64,000 bases of DNA from an uncultured Acidovorax sp. (GCA_913774625.1 CAJYHL010000051.1:124001-188000), one strand, 5' to 3'. Positions 18,078 to 28,562 are shown, counted from the stretch's first letter. The notes: generated by a model from the letters alone, not told the origin. Program-made: numbers and translations.

Positions 18078-18099
18078 GCAGGCTTTTGTAACAGCCTGC
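18078..18099. promoter_or_regulatory. Inverted repeat GCAGGCT-N8-AGCCTGC in the divergent promoter region
   Basis: Perfect 7-bp arms read directly between the exporter operon and the response-regulator gene. Confidence 0.5.
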
Positions 18100-18229
18100 A
18101 TTGGACCGTGCCAAGCTTGCGCAGCGATGCATGGAATATGGAGGCTTCGTGGAGAGACGCAGCGGTAGCCCCCGTGCAATGGCCGGTCTGGGCGGGGCGG
18201 GGATAATCCGGCCCCATCCCCTGCCGCCT

Positions 18230-18994
18230 ATGCACAACCCCCCCCCATCGCAGACCCCGGCCCCTCTCATCCTCGTGGTGGAAGACGAGCCCGGCATCGC
18301 CAGCATCCTCACCGCCTACCTGCAGCGCGACGGCCTGCGTGCCCAGCACGCGGCCGACGGCCTGGAAGCGCTGCGCCTTTTCCGCCAGATCCGGCCCGAC
18401 ATGGTGCTGCTGGACATCCACCTGCCCGGCATGGACGGGCTGGACCTGCTGCGCGAGATCCGCTCCGACGGCCAGACGCCCGTGATCATGGTCACCGCCG
18501 TGGCCGACGACGTGGACAAGCTGCTGGGCCTGCGCATGGGGGCGGACGACTACGTGGTCAAGCCCTTCAGCCCGCCCGAGGTGGTGGCGCGCGTGCGCGC
18601 CGTGCTGCGCCGGGCGCAGTCGCAGCCGGCGGCACCCAGCCGCGCGGCCGGCCCCATCCGCGTGGGGCGCATCGAGATCGACCAGGAGGCGCATGCCGCC
18701 TTCGTGCATGCGGAAGACGGCCAGTCCGTGGCGCTGCCGCTCACGCTCACCGAATTCCGGCTGCTGGCCTGCCTGGCGGCCCAGCCCCGCCGGTGCTTCT
18801 CGCGCAGCCACCTGATCGAGCACTGCCTGCCCGAGAGCGACGCGCTCGACCGGGTGATCGATTCGCACCTCTCCAAGCTGCGCCGCAAGCTGCAGCAGGC
18901 GGGGCAGGGCGACCTGATCGAGACCGTGCGCGGCATCGGCTACCGCTTCTGGCCCGGCGGCGGCCCGGGACTGCTCGGCGGCAACGGCACGTGA
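18230..18994 (+). CDS. OmpR/PhoB-family response regulator
   Basis: LILVVEDEPGIASILTAYL, MVLLDIHLPGMDGLDLLREIR, GADDYVVKPFSPPEVVARV; C-terminal winged helix (DRVIDSHLSKLRRKL...RGIGYRF). Confidence 0.95.
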   Translation: MHNPPPSQTPAPLILVVEDEPGIASILTAYLQRDGLRAQHAADGLEALRLFRQIRPDMVLLDIHLPGMDGLDLLREIRSDGQTPVIMVTAVADDVDKLLGLRMGADDYVVKPFSPPEVVARVRAVLRRAQSQPAAPSRAAGPIRVGRIEIDQEAHAAFVHAEDGQSVALPLTLTEFRLLACLAAQPRRCFSRSHLIEHCLPESDALDRVIDSHLSKLRRKLQQAGQGDLIETVRGIGYRFWPGGGPGLLGGNGT

Positions 18995-20169
18995 TGATGC
19001 AGCCCGGCCCGTTCCTGCAGCGCGTCTGGGTCCGCTTCGGCCTCAGCATCGCCGCCACCGTGGTGGCCACCATGGCCCTGCTGGCGGGCAGCGTGATGCT
19101 GTTCTCTGAAATCCAGTACCGCGACTTCTACCGCAGCCTGCCCACCGAGGTGCAGCACGAACTGGACGATCTGCGCGACCGCGGCGAGCAGGACGGCCCG
19201 CGCGTCATGGAGATCTACGGCCAGTACTGGCGCGGCGACCTGTTCTTGGGCGAGAAATGGTCGCTCGCCATCGGGCTGGTGATCTGCCTGCCCGTGGGGC
19301 TGGTGGTGGGCTTCTGGGTGTCGCGCATCGTCACGCAGCCGCTGGCCTCCATGGCCGAGGTGGCCTCCCACGTGGCCGAGGGCGACTTCAGCGTGCGCGC
19401 CCAGCCCGGCCATCTGCACGACGAGATGGCCTCCACGGTGCGCCGCTTCAACCAGATGATCGACTCGCTGGAGCGCATGGCCAAGGAGCGCCGCGCCATG
19501 GCCGCGTCCGTCTCGCACGAGTTGCGCACGCCGCTGGCCGTGCTGCGCGCGCGGCTGCATGCCATCTGCGACGGCGTGATCGAGGCCGACGCGGCGGAGT
19601 CCCGCGCCCTGCTGGACCAGGTGGAGTATCTGGGCCGGCTGGTGGGCGACCTGCACACGCTCTCCATGGCCGAGGCCGGCCAGCTGTCGCTGGAGACCGG
19701 CCCGGTCGATCTGGCCGAGCTGGTGCGCGAGGCCCTGGCCGTGCATGCCCAGCGCATCGCCGACCACGGCATGGAGCTGGATCTGAGCCTGCCCGCATCC
19801 GGCGCCCCGGTGTGGGTGGTGGTGGACCCGGACCGCGTGCGGCAGATCCTCTTCAACCTGGTGGAGAACGTGCTCAGCCATGCCGCCTCGGGCGGCTGGC
19901 TGGGGGTGGACGTCGCCATGGAGGGCGGCTGTGCCGTGCTCAGCGTGAGCGACGCCGGCCCGGGCCTGCCGCCGCACATGCAGGAGCGCCCGTTCGAGCG
20001 CTTCCCGCACCCGGCCGGCCGGCGCAGCGACGGCTCGGGCCTGGGCCTGTCCATCGTGCGCGCGCTGGCGGAACGCCAGCAGGGCCGGGTGCAGGTCGAG
20101 AGCCGGCCCGAAGGCGGCAGCCGCTTCGTGGTGCAGCTGCCGCTGGCCAGCGTCGCCGCCGGCGAATGA
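18994..20169 (+). CDS. Sensor histidine kinase (HAMP-HisKA-HATPase)
   Basis: [22 protein letters not shown]-box; [13 protein letters not shown]-box; [21 protein letters not shown]-boxes. Confidence 0.95.
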   Translation: MMQPGPFLQRVWVRFGLSIAATVVATMALLAGSVMLFSEIQYRDFYRSLPTEVQHELDDLRDRGEQDGPRVMEIYGQYWRGDLFLGEKWSLAIGLVICLPVGLVVGFWVSRIVTQPLASMAEVASHVAEGDFSVRAQPGHLHDEMASTVRRFNQMIDSLERMAKERRAMAASVSHELRTPLAVLRARLHAICDGVIEADAAESRALLDQVEYLGRLVGDLHTLSMAEAGQLSLETGPVDLAELVREALAVHAQRIADHGMELDLSLPASGAPVWVVVDPDRVRQILFNLVENVLSHAASGGWLGVDVAMEGGCAVLSVSDAGPGLPPHMQERPFERFPHPAGRRSDGSGLGLSIVRALAERQQGRVQVESRPEGGSRFVVQLPLASVAAGE

Positions 20170-20215
20170 CCGCCGCTATGGCTCGGCTGCCGGCGCGATG
20201 GGACAATGCCGCCCC

Positions 20216-21277
20216 ATGACCGCAGCCGCCCCCGCTTCCACCCCCGACACCCTCACCATCACCCGGCCCGACGACTGGCACCTGCACGTGCGCGACGGCG
20301 AGCCCCTGCGCACCGTGGTGCCGCACACCGCCGCCCAGTTCGGCCGCGCCATCATCATGCCCAACCTGCGCCCGCCCGTGACCACGGCCGAGCAGGCCCT
20401 GGCGTACAAGCAGCGCATCCTGGCCGCCGTGCCCGAAGGCGTGGCCTTCGAGCCGCTGATGACGCTCTATCTCACCGACAACCTGCCGCCCGAGGAGATC
20501 GCCCGCGCCAAGGCCGCCGGCGTGGTCGCCGCCAAGCTTTACCCGGCCGGCGCCACCACCAACAGCGATGCCGGCGTGACCGACCTGCGCAAGACCTACA
20601 AGACCCTGGAAGCCATGCAGAAGGCCGGCCTGCTGCTGCTGGTGCATGGCGAAGTCACCTCCAGCGACATCGACCTCTTCGACCGCGAGGCCGTGTTCAT
20701 CGAGCAGCAGCTGATCCCGCTGCGCCGCGACTTTCCCGAGCTGAAGATCGTCTTCGAGCACATCACCACGAAGGACGCGGCGCAGTACGTGCGCGAGGCC
20801 GGCCCCTTCACCGCCGCCACCATCACCGCCCACCACCTGCTCTACAACCGCAACGCCATCTTCACGGGCGGCGTGCGCCCGCACTACTACTGCCTGCCGG
20901 TGCTCAAGCGCGAGACGCACCGCGTGGCGCTGGTCGAGGCCGCCACCAGCGGCAGCGACCGCTTCTTCCTGGGCACCGACAGCGCGCCGCATCCGGCCCA
21001 CCTGAAGGAGCACGCCACGGGCTGCGCCGGCTGCTACACCGCGCATGCGGCCATCGAGATGTATGCCGAGGCCTTCGACCATGCGGGCGCGCTTGACAAG
21101 CTCGAAGGCTTCGCCAGCTTCCACGGCCCGGCCTTCTACGGTCTGCCGCGCAACCAAGGCACCATCACCCTGCGCCGCGAATCGTGGACCCCGCCGGACA
21201 GCTTCGCCTTCGGCGAGGCCGAGCTCAAGCCCCTGCGCTCGGGCGAGTCGCTGCCCTGGCGCGTCGTCGCCGCCTGA
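20216..21277 (+). CDS. pyrC: Dihydroorotase
   Basis: [42 protein letters not shown] (carboxylated Lys); [15 protein letters not shown]. Confidence 0.97.
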   Translation: MTAAAPASTPDTLTITRPDDWHLHVRDGEPLRTVVPHTAAQFGRAIIMPNLRPPVTTAEQALAYKQRILAAVPEGVAFEPLMTLYLTDNLPPEEIARAKAAGVVAAKLYPAGATTNSDAGVTDLRKTYKTLEAMQKAGLLLLVHGEVTSSDIDLFDREAVFIEQQLIPLRRDFPELKIVFEHITTKDAAQYVREAGPFTAATITAHHLLYNRNAIFTGGVRPHYYCLPVLKRETHRVALVEAATSGSDRFFLGTDSAPHPAHLKEHATGCAGCYTAHAAIEMYAEAFDHAGALDKLEGFASFHGPAFYGLPRNQGTITLRRESWTPPDSFAFGEAELKPLRSGESLPWRVVAA

Positions 21278-21281
21278 GGGC

Positions 21282-22064
21282 GTGGCGGCCACAGCAGCCA
21301 TCGACTGGTCGCGCCCCTGGCTGCAGCCGCTCGCGGCCGTAGGCCGCGTGGTGGCCGCCCGCGCCGATGCCGGGGCCGGCGGCGTGGCCCAGGCCCTGAA
21401 CGCCCAGGGCGGCCCGGCGCACGGGGGCGATGCCGTGCCGGAATTCGTCGGCCAGCAGGCCCTGCCCAGGGGCGTGGCCTACGAGAGCTTCATCCACGCC
21501 ACCGGCAGCGTGCCCACGCGCGACAACCTGCACGACCTCTTCAACGGCCTGGTCTGGCTGCATTACCCGCGCACCAAGCGCCTCCTGAACCAGTGGCAGG
21601 CCCGCACCATCGCGCAGCAGGGCGTGGGCGCGGTGCGCGGGCCGCTGCGCGACGCCGCCACGCTCTTCGACGAGAACGGCGCCGTGCTGTTCGCGCCGCC
21701 CGCGCTCTGCGAGGCGCTGCGCGAGCGCGCCTGGCGGCGGCTTTTCGTGGAGCTGCGCCCGCTCTGGGCCCGGGCCACGCTGCTGCTCTTCGGCCATGCG
21801 CTGATGGAGCAGCTGGTCCAGCCCCGCAAATCGATCACCGCCCATGTCTATTGCGCCGACGCAGCTATCGATTCGGTAGCGGAGGCCGACGCCTGGCTAG
21901 CCGCCACGTTGACCGAGGCCGCCTTCGCCGCCAAGCCGTTCAATCCCCTGCAAGTCCTCGGAGTCCCCGGCTGGTGGGCCGGAAACGAAGACTTTTGCTT
22001 CTATGATGACCCCCTCGTTTTCCGCAGCAGGCGGCCTCCACAGGCACCACAACAACCGGCTTGA
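21282..22064 (+). CDS. DUF3025 domain-containing protein
   Basis: YESFIHATGSVPTRDNLHDLFNGLVWLHYPRTKRLLNQWQA: DUF3025 pattern; GTG start. Confidence 0.78.
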   Translation: MAATAAIDWSRPWLQPLAAVGRVVAARADAGAGGVAQALNAQGGPAHGGDAVPEFVGQQALPRGVAYESFIHATGSVPTRDNLHDLFNGLVWLHYPRTKRLLNQWQARTIAQQGVGAVRGPLRDAATLFDENGAVLFAPPALCEALRERAWRRLFVELRPLWARATLLLFGHALMEQLVQPRKSITAHVYCADAAIDSVAEADAWLAATLTEAAFAAKPFNPLQVLGVPGWWAGNEDFCFYDDPLVFRSRRPPQAPQQPA

Positions 22065-22190
22065 CCCTGCTGCGCGGGGCGTGGCTTGAAGGCCTGGGCG
22101 CCACCCCCATTTCCCGGACTGTGACGATGGCGGCGGACCTGTTCCGCCGCGCCACACACGCTTTTCGTATCCCTTCGCGGAGAACCTTCG

Positions 22191-23060
22191 ATGAAACGTA
22201 TCGCACTTTTTCTGCTCACCAACATCGCCGTGGTGGTGGTGCTGGGCATCGTCGCCAGCCTGCTGGGCGTCAACCGCTTCCTGACGGCCAACGGCCTGAA
22301 CCTGGGCGCGCTGCTCGGCTTCGCCTTCATCATGGGCTTCGGCGGCGCCATCATCTCGCTGCTGATGAGCAAGCCCATCGCCAAGTGGAGCGCGGGCGTC
22401 ACCCTCATCGACGGCTCGGGCTCGCCCGACGAGCGCTGGATCGTCGAGACCGTGCGCAAGTTCGCCGACCGTGCCGGCATCGGCATGCCCGAAGTCGGCA
22501 TCTTCGAGGGCGAACCTAACGCCTTCGCCACCGGCGCCTTCAAGAACAGCGCCCTGGTGGCGGTCTCCACCGGCCTGCTGCAGGGCATGACCCGCGACGA
22601 GGTCGAGGCCGTGATCGGCCACGAGGTGGCCCACGTCGCCAACGGCGACATGGTCACCATGGCCCTGATCCAGGGCGTGATGAACACCTTCGTCGTGTTC
22701 CTCTCGCGCGTGATCGGCTATGCGGTGGACAGCTTCCTGCGCAAGAACGACGAGAACAATTCCGGCCCCGGCATCGGCTACTACGTGACCACCATCGTGC
22801 TGGACATCCTGCTGGGCTTCCTCGCCTCCATGATCGTGGCCTGGTTCAGCCGCCAGCGCGAATTCCGCGCCGACGCCGGTTCCGCCCAGCTCATGGGCCA
22901 GAAGCAGCCCATGATCAACGCCCTGGCCCGCCTGGGCGGCGCCACGCCCAACGAGCTGCCCAAGAGCATGGCCGCCATGGGCATCACGGGCGGCATCGGC
23001 AAGCTGTTCAGCACCCACCCGCCGATCGAGGAGCGCATCGCCGCGCTGCAGGCCCGCTGA
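22191..23060 (+). CDS. htpX: Membrane zinc metalloprotease HtpX
   Basis: [38 protein letters not shown] (HExxH); C-terminal [14 protein letters not shown]. Confidence 0.97.
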   Translation: MKRIALFLLTNIAVVVVLGIVASLLGVNRFLTANGLNLGALLGFAFIMGFGGAIISLLMSKPIAKWSAGVTLIDGSGSPDERWIVETVRKFADRAGIGMPEVGIFEGEPNAFATGAFKNSALVAVSTGLLQGMTRDEVEAVIGHEVAHVANGDMVTMALIQGVMNTFVVFLSRVIGYAVDSFLRKNDENNSGPGIGYYVTTIVLDILLGFLASMIVAWFSRQREFRADAGSAQLMGQKQPMINALARLGGATPNELPKSMAAMGITGGIGKLFSTHPPIEERIAALQAR

Positions 23061-23084
23061 GGCCTCCCTGCTCGAAAGCCAAGA

Positions 23085-23114
23085 AACCCGCCGCATTGCA
23101 ACGGCGGGTTTTTT
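23085..23114 (+). terminator. Rho-independent terminator after htpX
   Basis: AACCCGCCG-CATTGCAA-CGGCGGGTT plus T-run. Confidence 0.9.
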
Positions 23115-23156
23115 CGTTGGGGCGCCATGCGGCACCATGACGATCGACGGGGCGGG

Positions 23157-23774
23157 CTACCCATGGGGCCAGGCCAGCCTGGCGGCCAGCAGGCAGAAGG
23201 CCGCTGCGAAGCACCAGCGCATCGCCTGCAGCACGCCGGGGCGCGAAAGCACGCGGTCGCGCATCGCGGCCGCCAACAGCCCGTAGGCCACGAACACGGC
23301 GAAGGTCATCGCCATGAAGACAAGCGAAAGCTCCAGCATGCGATAGGTGGGTTGCGCCTCACGCGGATCGATGAACTGCGGCAGGAAGGCCAGGAAGAAC
23401 AGGGACAGCTTGGGGTTGAGCGCGTTCACGAGCACGGCTTCGCGGATCACCTGGCCTGCGGAGCGGGCTGCGCCCGCAGGCTCCAGCCGCAGCGGCCCGC
23501 CGTCCCTGACGGCCAACCAGGCCAGGTAGAGCAGATAGGCCGCGCCGCCATAGCGCAGCGCCGTGAACGCGGCGGAACTCGCGGCCAGCACGGCGGCGAG
23601 ACCCGTGATGGCCGCCAGCATGTGCGGCACGATGCCCAGCGTGCAGCCCAGGGCCGCAACCACGGCGGCGCGCCGGCCGTGCGACAGGGCGGCCGACAGG
23701 GTGATCAGGGCACCGGTGCCCGGTGCGGCGATGACGACGAGCGAGGTGGCGAGGAATTCACGGGAGAGCTGCAC
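23157..23774 (-). CDS. LysE family translocator
   Basis: APGTGALITLSAALSHGRRAAVVAALGCTLGI...NALNPKLSLFFLAFLPQFI. Confidence 0.88.
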   Translation of the reverse strand: MQLSREFLATSLVVIAAPGTGALITLSAALSHGRRAAVVAALGCTLGIVPHMLAAITGLAAVLAASSAAFTALRYGGAAYLLYLAWLAVRDGGPLRLEPAGAARSAGQVIREAVLVNALNPKLSLFFLAFLPQFIDPREAQPTYRMLELSLVFMAMTFAVFVAYGLLAAAMRDRVLSRPGVLQAMRWCFAAAFCLLAARLAWPHG

Positions 23775-23855
23775 GGCAGGCCTTCGGGCGGGAGTGGATA
23801 GGGCCCTATCCTCTGCAGCCCGCGTGCCCCGGTCTTGGATGAAATTGCGGCTGCT

Positions 23856-24671
23856 TCAGCCCCGGCGCGCCTCGGCATAGCGGCCGGGCGGCATCCCGAA
23901 GCTGCGCACGAAGACCCGGCTCATGTGGCTCTGGTCGCAAAAGCCGCTGTCCGCCGCCGCCTGCGCCAGAGGCAGGCCCTGGCCGATCAGCTGGCGGGCG
24001 CGGTGGATGCGCCTTTGCAGCAGATAGGCATGGGGCGTCATGCCGGTCGCCCGCGCGAACGCGCGCAGGAACTGGTAGCGGCTGAGCCCGGCGTCTGCGG
24101 CCAGGCTGTCCAGGCTGGAGCCGCCTGCCGGGTCGTCGTCCATGCGGGCGCGGGCGCGCGGGATGCCGGGCGGCAGCGGGCCCTGGCGCGGCGTGGCGGG
24201 CTGCAGCAGGCCCCCCAGCATCAGCAGCAGGCTTTCCTGTGCGGCCAGCTCGCCCGCGTCGCCAGGCGCCTGTGCCGTCATGGCCTGGAACAGCCGGCCG
24301 AAGAGGGCCGCCATGGCGGGGCTGCGCAGCGCGGGCCGGGTGAACTCCACAGCCGGCTGAGGGCCTTCCTCGGCCATGTCCCGGGCCAGCCGCGGCAGCA
24401 CGGCGGGGTCGAGGTACAGCATGCGCCAGGCGCGTCCGCCCTCGCCGATGGGCGCGCCGTCATGCACTTCGCCGGGGTTGACGGTGATGATGTCGCCCGC
24501 GCCGGCCTCGACCACGCCCCGGCCGCTGGCCGACTTCTGCGCGCCGCGCTGGATCAGGCCCAGGCCGAACTGCTCGTGTGTGTGCCGCCCGAAGGCGAAT
24601 GCGGTGTCCGCCGCCACGGCTTCGATGCCGGCCATGCGGCAGGGCAGCAGCTGGAATCGCTGGTGCTGCAT
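23856..24671 (-). CDS. AraC family transcriptional regulator
   Basis: SLDSLAADAGLSRYQFLRAFARATGMTPHAYLLQRRIHRARQLI...AAADSGFCDQSHMSRVFVRSFGMPPGRY. Confidence 0.92.
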   Translation of the reverse strand: MQHQRFQLLPCRMAGIEAVAADTAFAFGRHTHEQFGLGLIQRGAQKSASGRGVVEAGAGDIITVNPGEVHDGAPIGEGGRAWRMLYLDPAVLPRLARDMAEEGPQPAVEFTRPALRSPAMAALFGRLFQAMTAQAPGDAGELAAQESLLLMLGGLLQPATPRQGPLPPGIPRARARMDDDPAGGSSLDSLAADAGLSRYQFLRAFARATGMTPHAYLLQRRIHRARQLIGQGLPLAQAAADSGFCDQSHMSRVFVRSFGMPPGRYAEARRG

Positions 24672-24705
24672 GGGGTGGTGCGCGGGCGGCTGTCCGGGAT
24701 GGGTT

Positions 24706-25329
24706 TCAGCGGCCGGGCGGCTGCATGCGCCCGGCCAGCGCGGCATTGCCCCGGCCCGCCGCGCCCTCGGCGGCGCCGGCCCGGTCGCGCGCATCCTTGT
24801 TCTGGCTGAGCTTGCGCTTGCCCACCAGCGAGGTCACGGCGATCTCGATGCCGACGATGTGCTGCAGCAGCCCGTCGATGAAGCCCGGTTCCGAATCCGA
24901 CATCTTCCAGGGGCGTGCCTCGGCCGCTTCGTGCCGGCGCGTGAGCCGGCCCACAAGGCCGCGCATGAAGCGCTCGTCGTCGCGCACCGTGAGCAGGCCG
25001 TGGGCGTGGACGACCTCGTAGTTCCAGGTCGGCACCTGGCGATGCGCCTCGTGCTTGCTCGGGTACCAGTTGGGCGAGATGTAGCCCTCGGCGCCCCGGA
25101 ACACGACCATCACCTGCGCGCCCGCGCAGCGCTGCCAGACCGGGTTGGCCCGCGCCACATGGGCCGTCAGCAGGCCGTGGGTGCCGGCGGCCGGGTCGAA
25201 CTCGAAGGGGATGTGGTCGGCGTCCAGCCCGTGCGCGCCGTGGGTGACCAGCATGCCCAGCGGATGGGCCTGGATGATGCGGGCCAGTTCGTCGGGCCGG
25301 GTTTCGGCGAAGTGCTCTGGGATGTACAT
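24706..25329 (-). CDS. FMN-binding negative transcriptional regulator (PaiB family)
   Basis: MYIPEHFAETRPDELARIIQAHPLGMLVT...HIPFEFDP...YISPNWYPSKHEAHRQVPTWNYEVVHAHG. Confidence 0.9.
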   Translation of the reverse strand: MYIPEHFAETRPDELARIIQAHPLGMLVTHGAHGLDADHIPFEFDPAAGTHGLLTAHVARANPVWQRCAGAQVMVVFRGAEGYISPNWYPSKHEAHRQVPTWNYEVVHAHGLLTVRDDERFMRGLVGRLTRRHEAAEARPWKMSDSEPGFIDGLLQHIVGIEIAVTSLVGKRKLSQNKDARDRAGAAEGAAGRGNAALAGRMQPPGR

Positions 25330-25379
25330 CGTGCGGCGCAGGAGGGGGAAGGACGGAGCGAGAGTGCGGCCATCTTGCC

Positions 25380-26288
25380 TCAAGGCGGCGCTTGCGCAGC
25401 GCCGCCGGCCTGCGCCTTGTCCAGCAGGAAGTCGATGCAGGTGCGCACGGCCCGCGTCTGGTGGCGGTTGGGCAGGTACAGCAGGTACATGTGGGTGCCG
25501 AAGATGCTCAGCCGGTATTCGTCGAGCGTGGTCAGCACCTCGCCGGTGGTCAGTTCGCCCTGCACCACGTAGTCGGGCACCAGGCCCACGCCCAGGCCGG
25601 CCAGGATGCCCTGGCGCAGGAACGGGAAGTGCTCGGAGACGAGGGTGGGCTCCAGCATCACCTCGTGCCGCTCGGTGCCGCGGTAGGCCGACAGGCGCAG
25701 TTGCCGCCCGGTCACGCCGGCCGTGATGACGGGGCCGGCGCGCAGTTCGTGCAGGGTGCGCGGCAGGCCGTGGCGGCGAGCGTAGCCGGCCGATGCGCAG
25801 GCCAGGTAGCGCACCGTGCCCAGGCTGCGCGCCACCAGCGACAGGGGCGGCTCCTGCACCACGCGGATGGCGATGTCCACCTCGTCGCGCAGGTTGTCGG
25901 CGCGGTTCTCGAACAGCACGTCCAGCACGATGCCGGGATAGAGGCGCTTGAACTCGATCAGCCAGTCGCTCGCCACGATCTGCCCATAGCCGCTGGGCAG
26001 GCTGATGCCCACGCGGCCCTGCAGCTCCTGGCCCAGCGTGGTCACGGCCTCCTGCGCGGCGCGCAGCTCGTTCTGGATGGTGCGGCCGTGCTCGTACAGG
26101 CGCAGGCCGATCTCGGTGGGCTCCACCCGGCGCGTGGTGCGCTGCACCAGCTGCACGCCCACGGCCTTTTCCAGCTTGGTGAGGTGGTAGCTCACATTGG
26201 CGCGGCTCATGCGCAGCTTGCGCGCGGCCTGGCTCAGGTTGCCGCTGTCGATGATCTCGACCAGCAGGGTCAGCGAGGGCAGATCCAT
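25380..26288 (-). CDS. LysR family transcriptional regulator
   Basis: SLTLLVEIIDSGNLSQAARKLRMSRANVSYHLTKLEKAVGVQLVQRTTRRVEPT; divergent to the acyl-CoA operon. Confidence 0.92.
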   Translation of the reverse strand: MDLPSLTLLVEIIDSGNLSQAARKLRMSRANVSYHLTKLEKAVGVQLVQRTTRRVEPTEIGLRLYEHGRTIQNELRAAQEAVTTLGQELQGRVGISLPSGYGQIVASDWLIEFKRLYPGIVLDVLFENRADNLRDEVDIAIRVVQEPPLSLVARSLGTVRYLACASAGYARRHGLPRTLHELRAGPVITAGVTGRQLRLSAYRGTERHEVMLEPTLVSEHFPFLRQGILAGLGVGLVPDYVVQGELTTGEVLTTLDEYRLSIFGTHMYLLYLPNRHQTRAVRTCIDFLLDKAQAGGAAQAPP

Positions 26289-26317
26289 GGGGAATTCAGC
26301 AGATTGGTTGAAATCCT

Positions 26318-26332
26318 TTGACAGTCTGTCAA
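26318..26332. promoter_or_regulatory. Candidate operator TTGACAG-T-CTGTCAA
   Basis: Perfect 7-1-7 palindrome in the LysR/operon divergent intergenic region. Confidence 0.65.
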
Positions 26333-26404
26333 TGATTGATGTGATTGTCAGAAAACATTGTCGCCGCAAGAATGGATCGGAACCCAGATCCAGGAGACAA
26401 AGGC

Positions 26405-28540
26405 ATGACCTCAGCAGCGGCAACCGCGTCGCCCGTGCAAACACGCCTGCAGGGCGACGGCGTTCTCGTCGTCCGCATCGACAATCCGCCCGTGAACGCG
26501 CTGGGCGCAGCCGTGCGGCAGGGCCTGATGGAGGCCATCGGCGAGGCCGAATCGCGCGCCGACGTGCAGGCGGTGCTGATCGTGGGCGCCGGCAAGGCCT
26601 TCATCGCCGGGGCTGACATCCGCGAATTCGGCAAGCCGCCCGTGCCGCCGGCCCTGCCCGAGGTCTGCCAGCGCATCGAGTCCTGCGCCAAGCGCGTGGT
26701 GGCCGCCATCCATGGCGCGGCGCTGGGCGGCGGGCTGGAAGTGGCGCTCGCGGCGCACTACCGCGTGGCGCTGCCGGGCGCGCAGCTCGGCCTGCCCGAG
26801 GTGAACCTGGGCCTGCTGCCCGGCGCGGGCGGCACGCAGCGCGCGCCGCGCCTGATGGGCGTGAAGCCGGCCGCCGAGATGATGCTGGGCGGCAAGCCCC
26901 TGAATGCCAAGGCGGCCCTGGCCGCCGGCCTGGTGGACCGGCTGGCGGAGGGCGACGACCCGGTCGCCGCAGGCCTGGCCTGCGTGCAGGAGCTGCAGGC
27001 CGCGCAGGCGCCGCTGCGCCGCACGCGCGACGTCGCTATCGCCGACCGCACTGCCGCGCTGGCCGAGCTGGACGCGCTGGCCGCCGATACCGCCAAGAAA
27101 TCGCGCGGCCTCTTTTCGCCGCAGAAGATCGTCGAATGCGTGCGCAACGCCGTGGAGCTGCCCTTCGATGAAGGCATGCAGCGCGAGCGTGCGGCGTTCA
27201 TGGAATGCATCGCCAGCCCGCAGCGCGCGGGATTGATCCATGCCTTCTTCGCCGAGCGCGAGGTCGCCAAGGTGCCCGAGGCGCAGGCCGCCGCGCCGCG
27301 CCCGGTGGCCTCCATCGCCGTCATCGGCGGCGGCACCATGGGCGCGGGCATCACCGTGTCGGCGCTGGACGCCGGCCTGCCCGTGACGATGATCGAGCGC
27401 GATGACGCCTCGCTGGCCCGGGGCCGCGCGCATGTCGAGAAGGTGTACGACGGCCTCGTCGCCAAGGGCCGCATGACGGCCGAGGCCAAGGCCGCCGTGA
27501 TGGCGCGCTACACCGGCAGCACGCGCTACGAAGACATCGCCGAGGCCGATCTGGTGATCGAGGCGGTGTTCGAGGACCTGGAGGTCAAGAAGGCCGTGTT
27601 CCGCGAGCTGGACCGCGTCTGCAGGCCCGGCGCGGTGCTGGCCACCAACACCTCGTACCTGGACATCGACGCGATCGCCGCCGCCACGCAGCGCCCGCAG
27701 GACGTGATCGGCCTGCACTTCTTCAGCCCCGCCAACATCATGAAGCTGCTGGAGATCGTGGTGCCGGCCAAGGTGAGCGCCGACGTGGTCGCCACCGCCT
27801 TCGCGCTCGCCAAGCGGCTCAAGAAGGTGCCGGTGCGTGCCGGCGTGTGCGACGGCTTCATCGGCAACCGCATCCTGGCCGTGTACAAGCAGGCGGCCGA
27901 CTATCTTCTGGAAGACGGCGCCTCGCCCTACGAGATCGACGCGGCGGTGCGCGGCTTCGGCTACCCCATGGGCCCGTTCCAGGTGACCGACCTGGCCGGC
28001 GGCGACATCGGCTGGGCCACGCGCAAGCGCCGCGCGGCCACGCGCGACCCCAAAGCGCGCTACGTGGAGATCGCCGACCGCATCTGCGAGCGCGGCTGGT
28101 TCGGCCAGAAGACCGGGCGCGGCTTCTACCTCTACCCCGAGGGCGCCCGCACGGGCCAGCCCGATCCGGAGGTGCTGGCCATCGTCGATGCCGAGCGCGC
28201 GAAAAAGGGCGTCGTGCCACGCAGCTTCACGCCCGAAGAAATCATGCGCCGCTACATGGCCGCGATGGTCAACGAGGGCGCGAAGGTGGTGGAAGAGGGC
28301 ATCGCCTTGCGGCCGCTGGACGTGGACGTGACCTTTCTCTCGGGCTACGGCTTCCCGCGCTTTCGCGGCGGGCCGATGCACTACGCCGACACGGTGGGCC
28401 TGCCGACGATCCTGGCCGACATCCGCGAATTCGCGCAGGAAGACCCCCTCTTCTGGAAGCCCGCGCCGCTGCTGGAAAAGCTGGTGGCCGAGGGCCGCGA
28501 CTTCGGCAGCCTGAACCGCGCTGCTGCCGAAGCGCATTGA
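26405..28540 (+). CDS. Bifunctional enoyl-CoA hydratase / 3-hydroxyacyl-CoA dehydrogenase
   Basis: N-terminal crotonase fold (AGADIREFG, GGGLEVALAAHYR); then IAVIGGGTMGAGITVSALDAGLPVTMIERD NAD-binding and HCDH C-terminal domains. Confidence 0.93.
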   Translation: MTSAAATASPVQTRLQGDGVLVVRIDNPPVNALGAAVRQGLMEAIGEAESRADVQAVLIVGAGKAFIAGADIREFGKPPVPPALPEVCQRIESCAKRVVAAIHGAALGGGLEVALAAHYRVALPGAQLGLPEVNLGLLPGAGGTQRAPRLMGVKPAAEMMLGGKPLNAKAALAAGLVDRLAEGDDPVAAGLACVQELQAAQAPLRRTRDVAIADRTAALAELDALAADTAKKSRGLFSPQKIVECVRNAVELPFDEGMQRERAAFMECIASPQRAGLIHAFFAEREVAKVPEAQAAAPRPVASIAVIGGGTMGAGITVSALDAGLPVTMIERDDASLARGRAHVEKVYDGLVAKGRMTAEAKAAVMARYTGSTRYEDIAEADLVIEAVFEDLEVKKAVFRELDRVCRPGAVLATNTSYLDIDAIAAATQRPQDVIGLHFFSPANIMKLLEIVVPAKVSADVVATAFALAKRLKKVPVRAGVCDGFIGNRILAVYKQAADYLLEDGASPYEIDAAVRGFGYPMGPFQVTDLAGGDIGWATRKRRAATRDPKARYVEIADRICERGWFGQKTGRGFYLYPEGARTGQPDPEVLAIVDAERAKKGVVPRSFTPEEIMRRYMAAMVNEGAKVVEEGIALRPLDVDVTFLSGYGFPRFRGGPMHYADTVGLPTILADIREFAQEDPLFWKPAPLLEKLVAEGRDFGSLNRAAAEAH

Positions 28541-28562
28541 CGAACCACATCCGAAAGACCCC

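Noticed and set aside
23085-23114. CRISPR or repeat-array signal
   Set aside because: No direct repeat with regular spacers was seen anywhere; this inverted repeat is a terminator.
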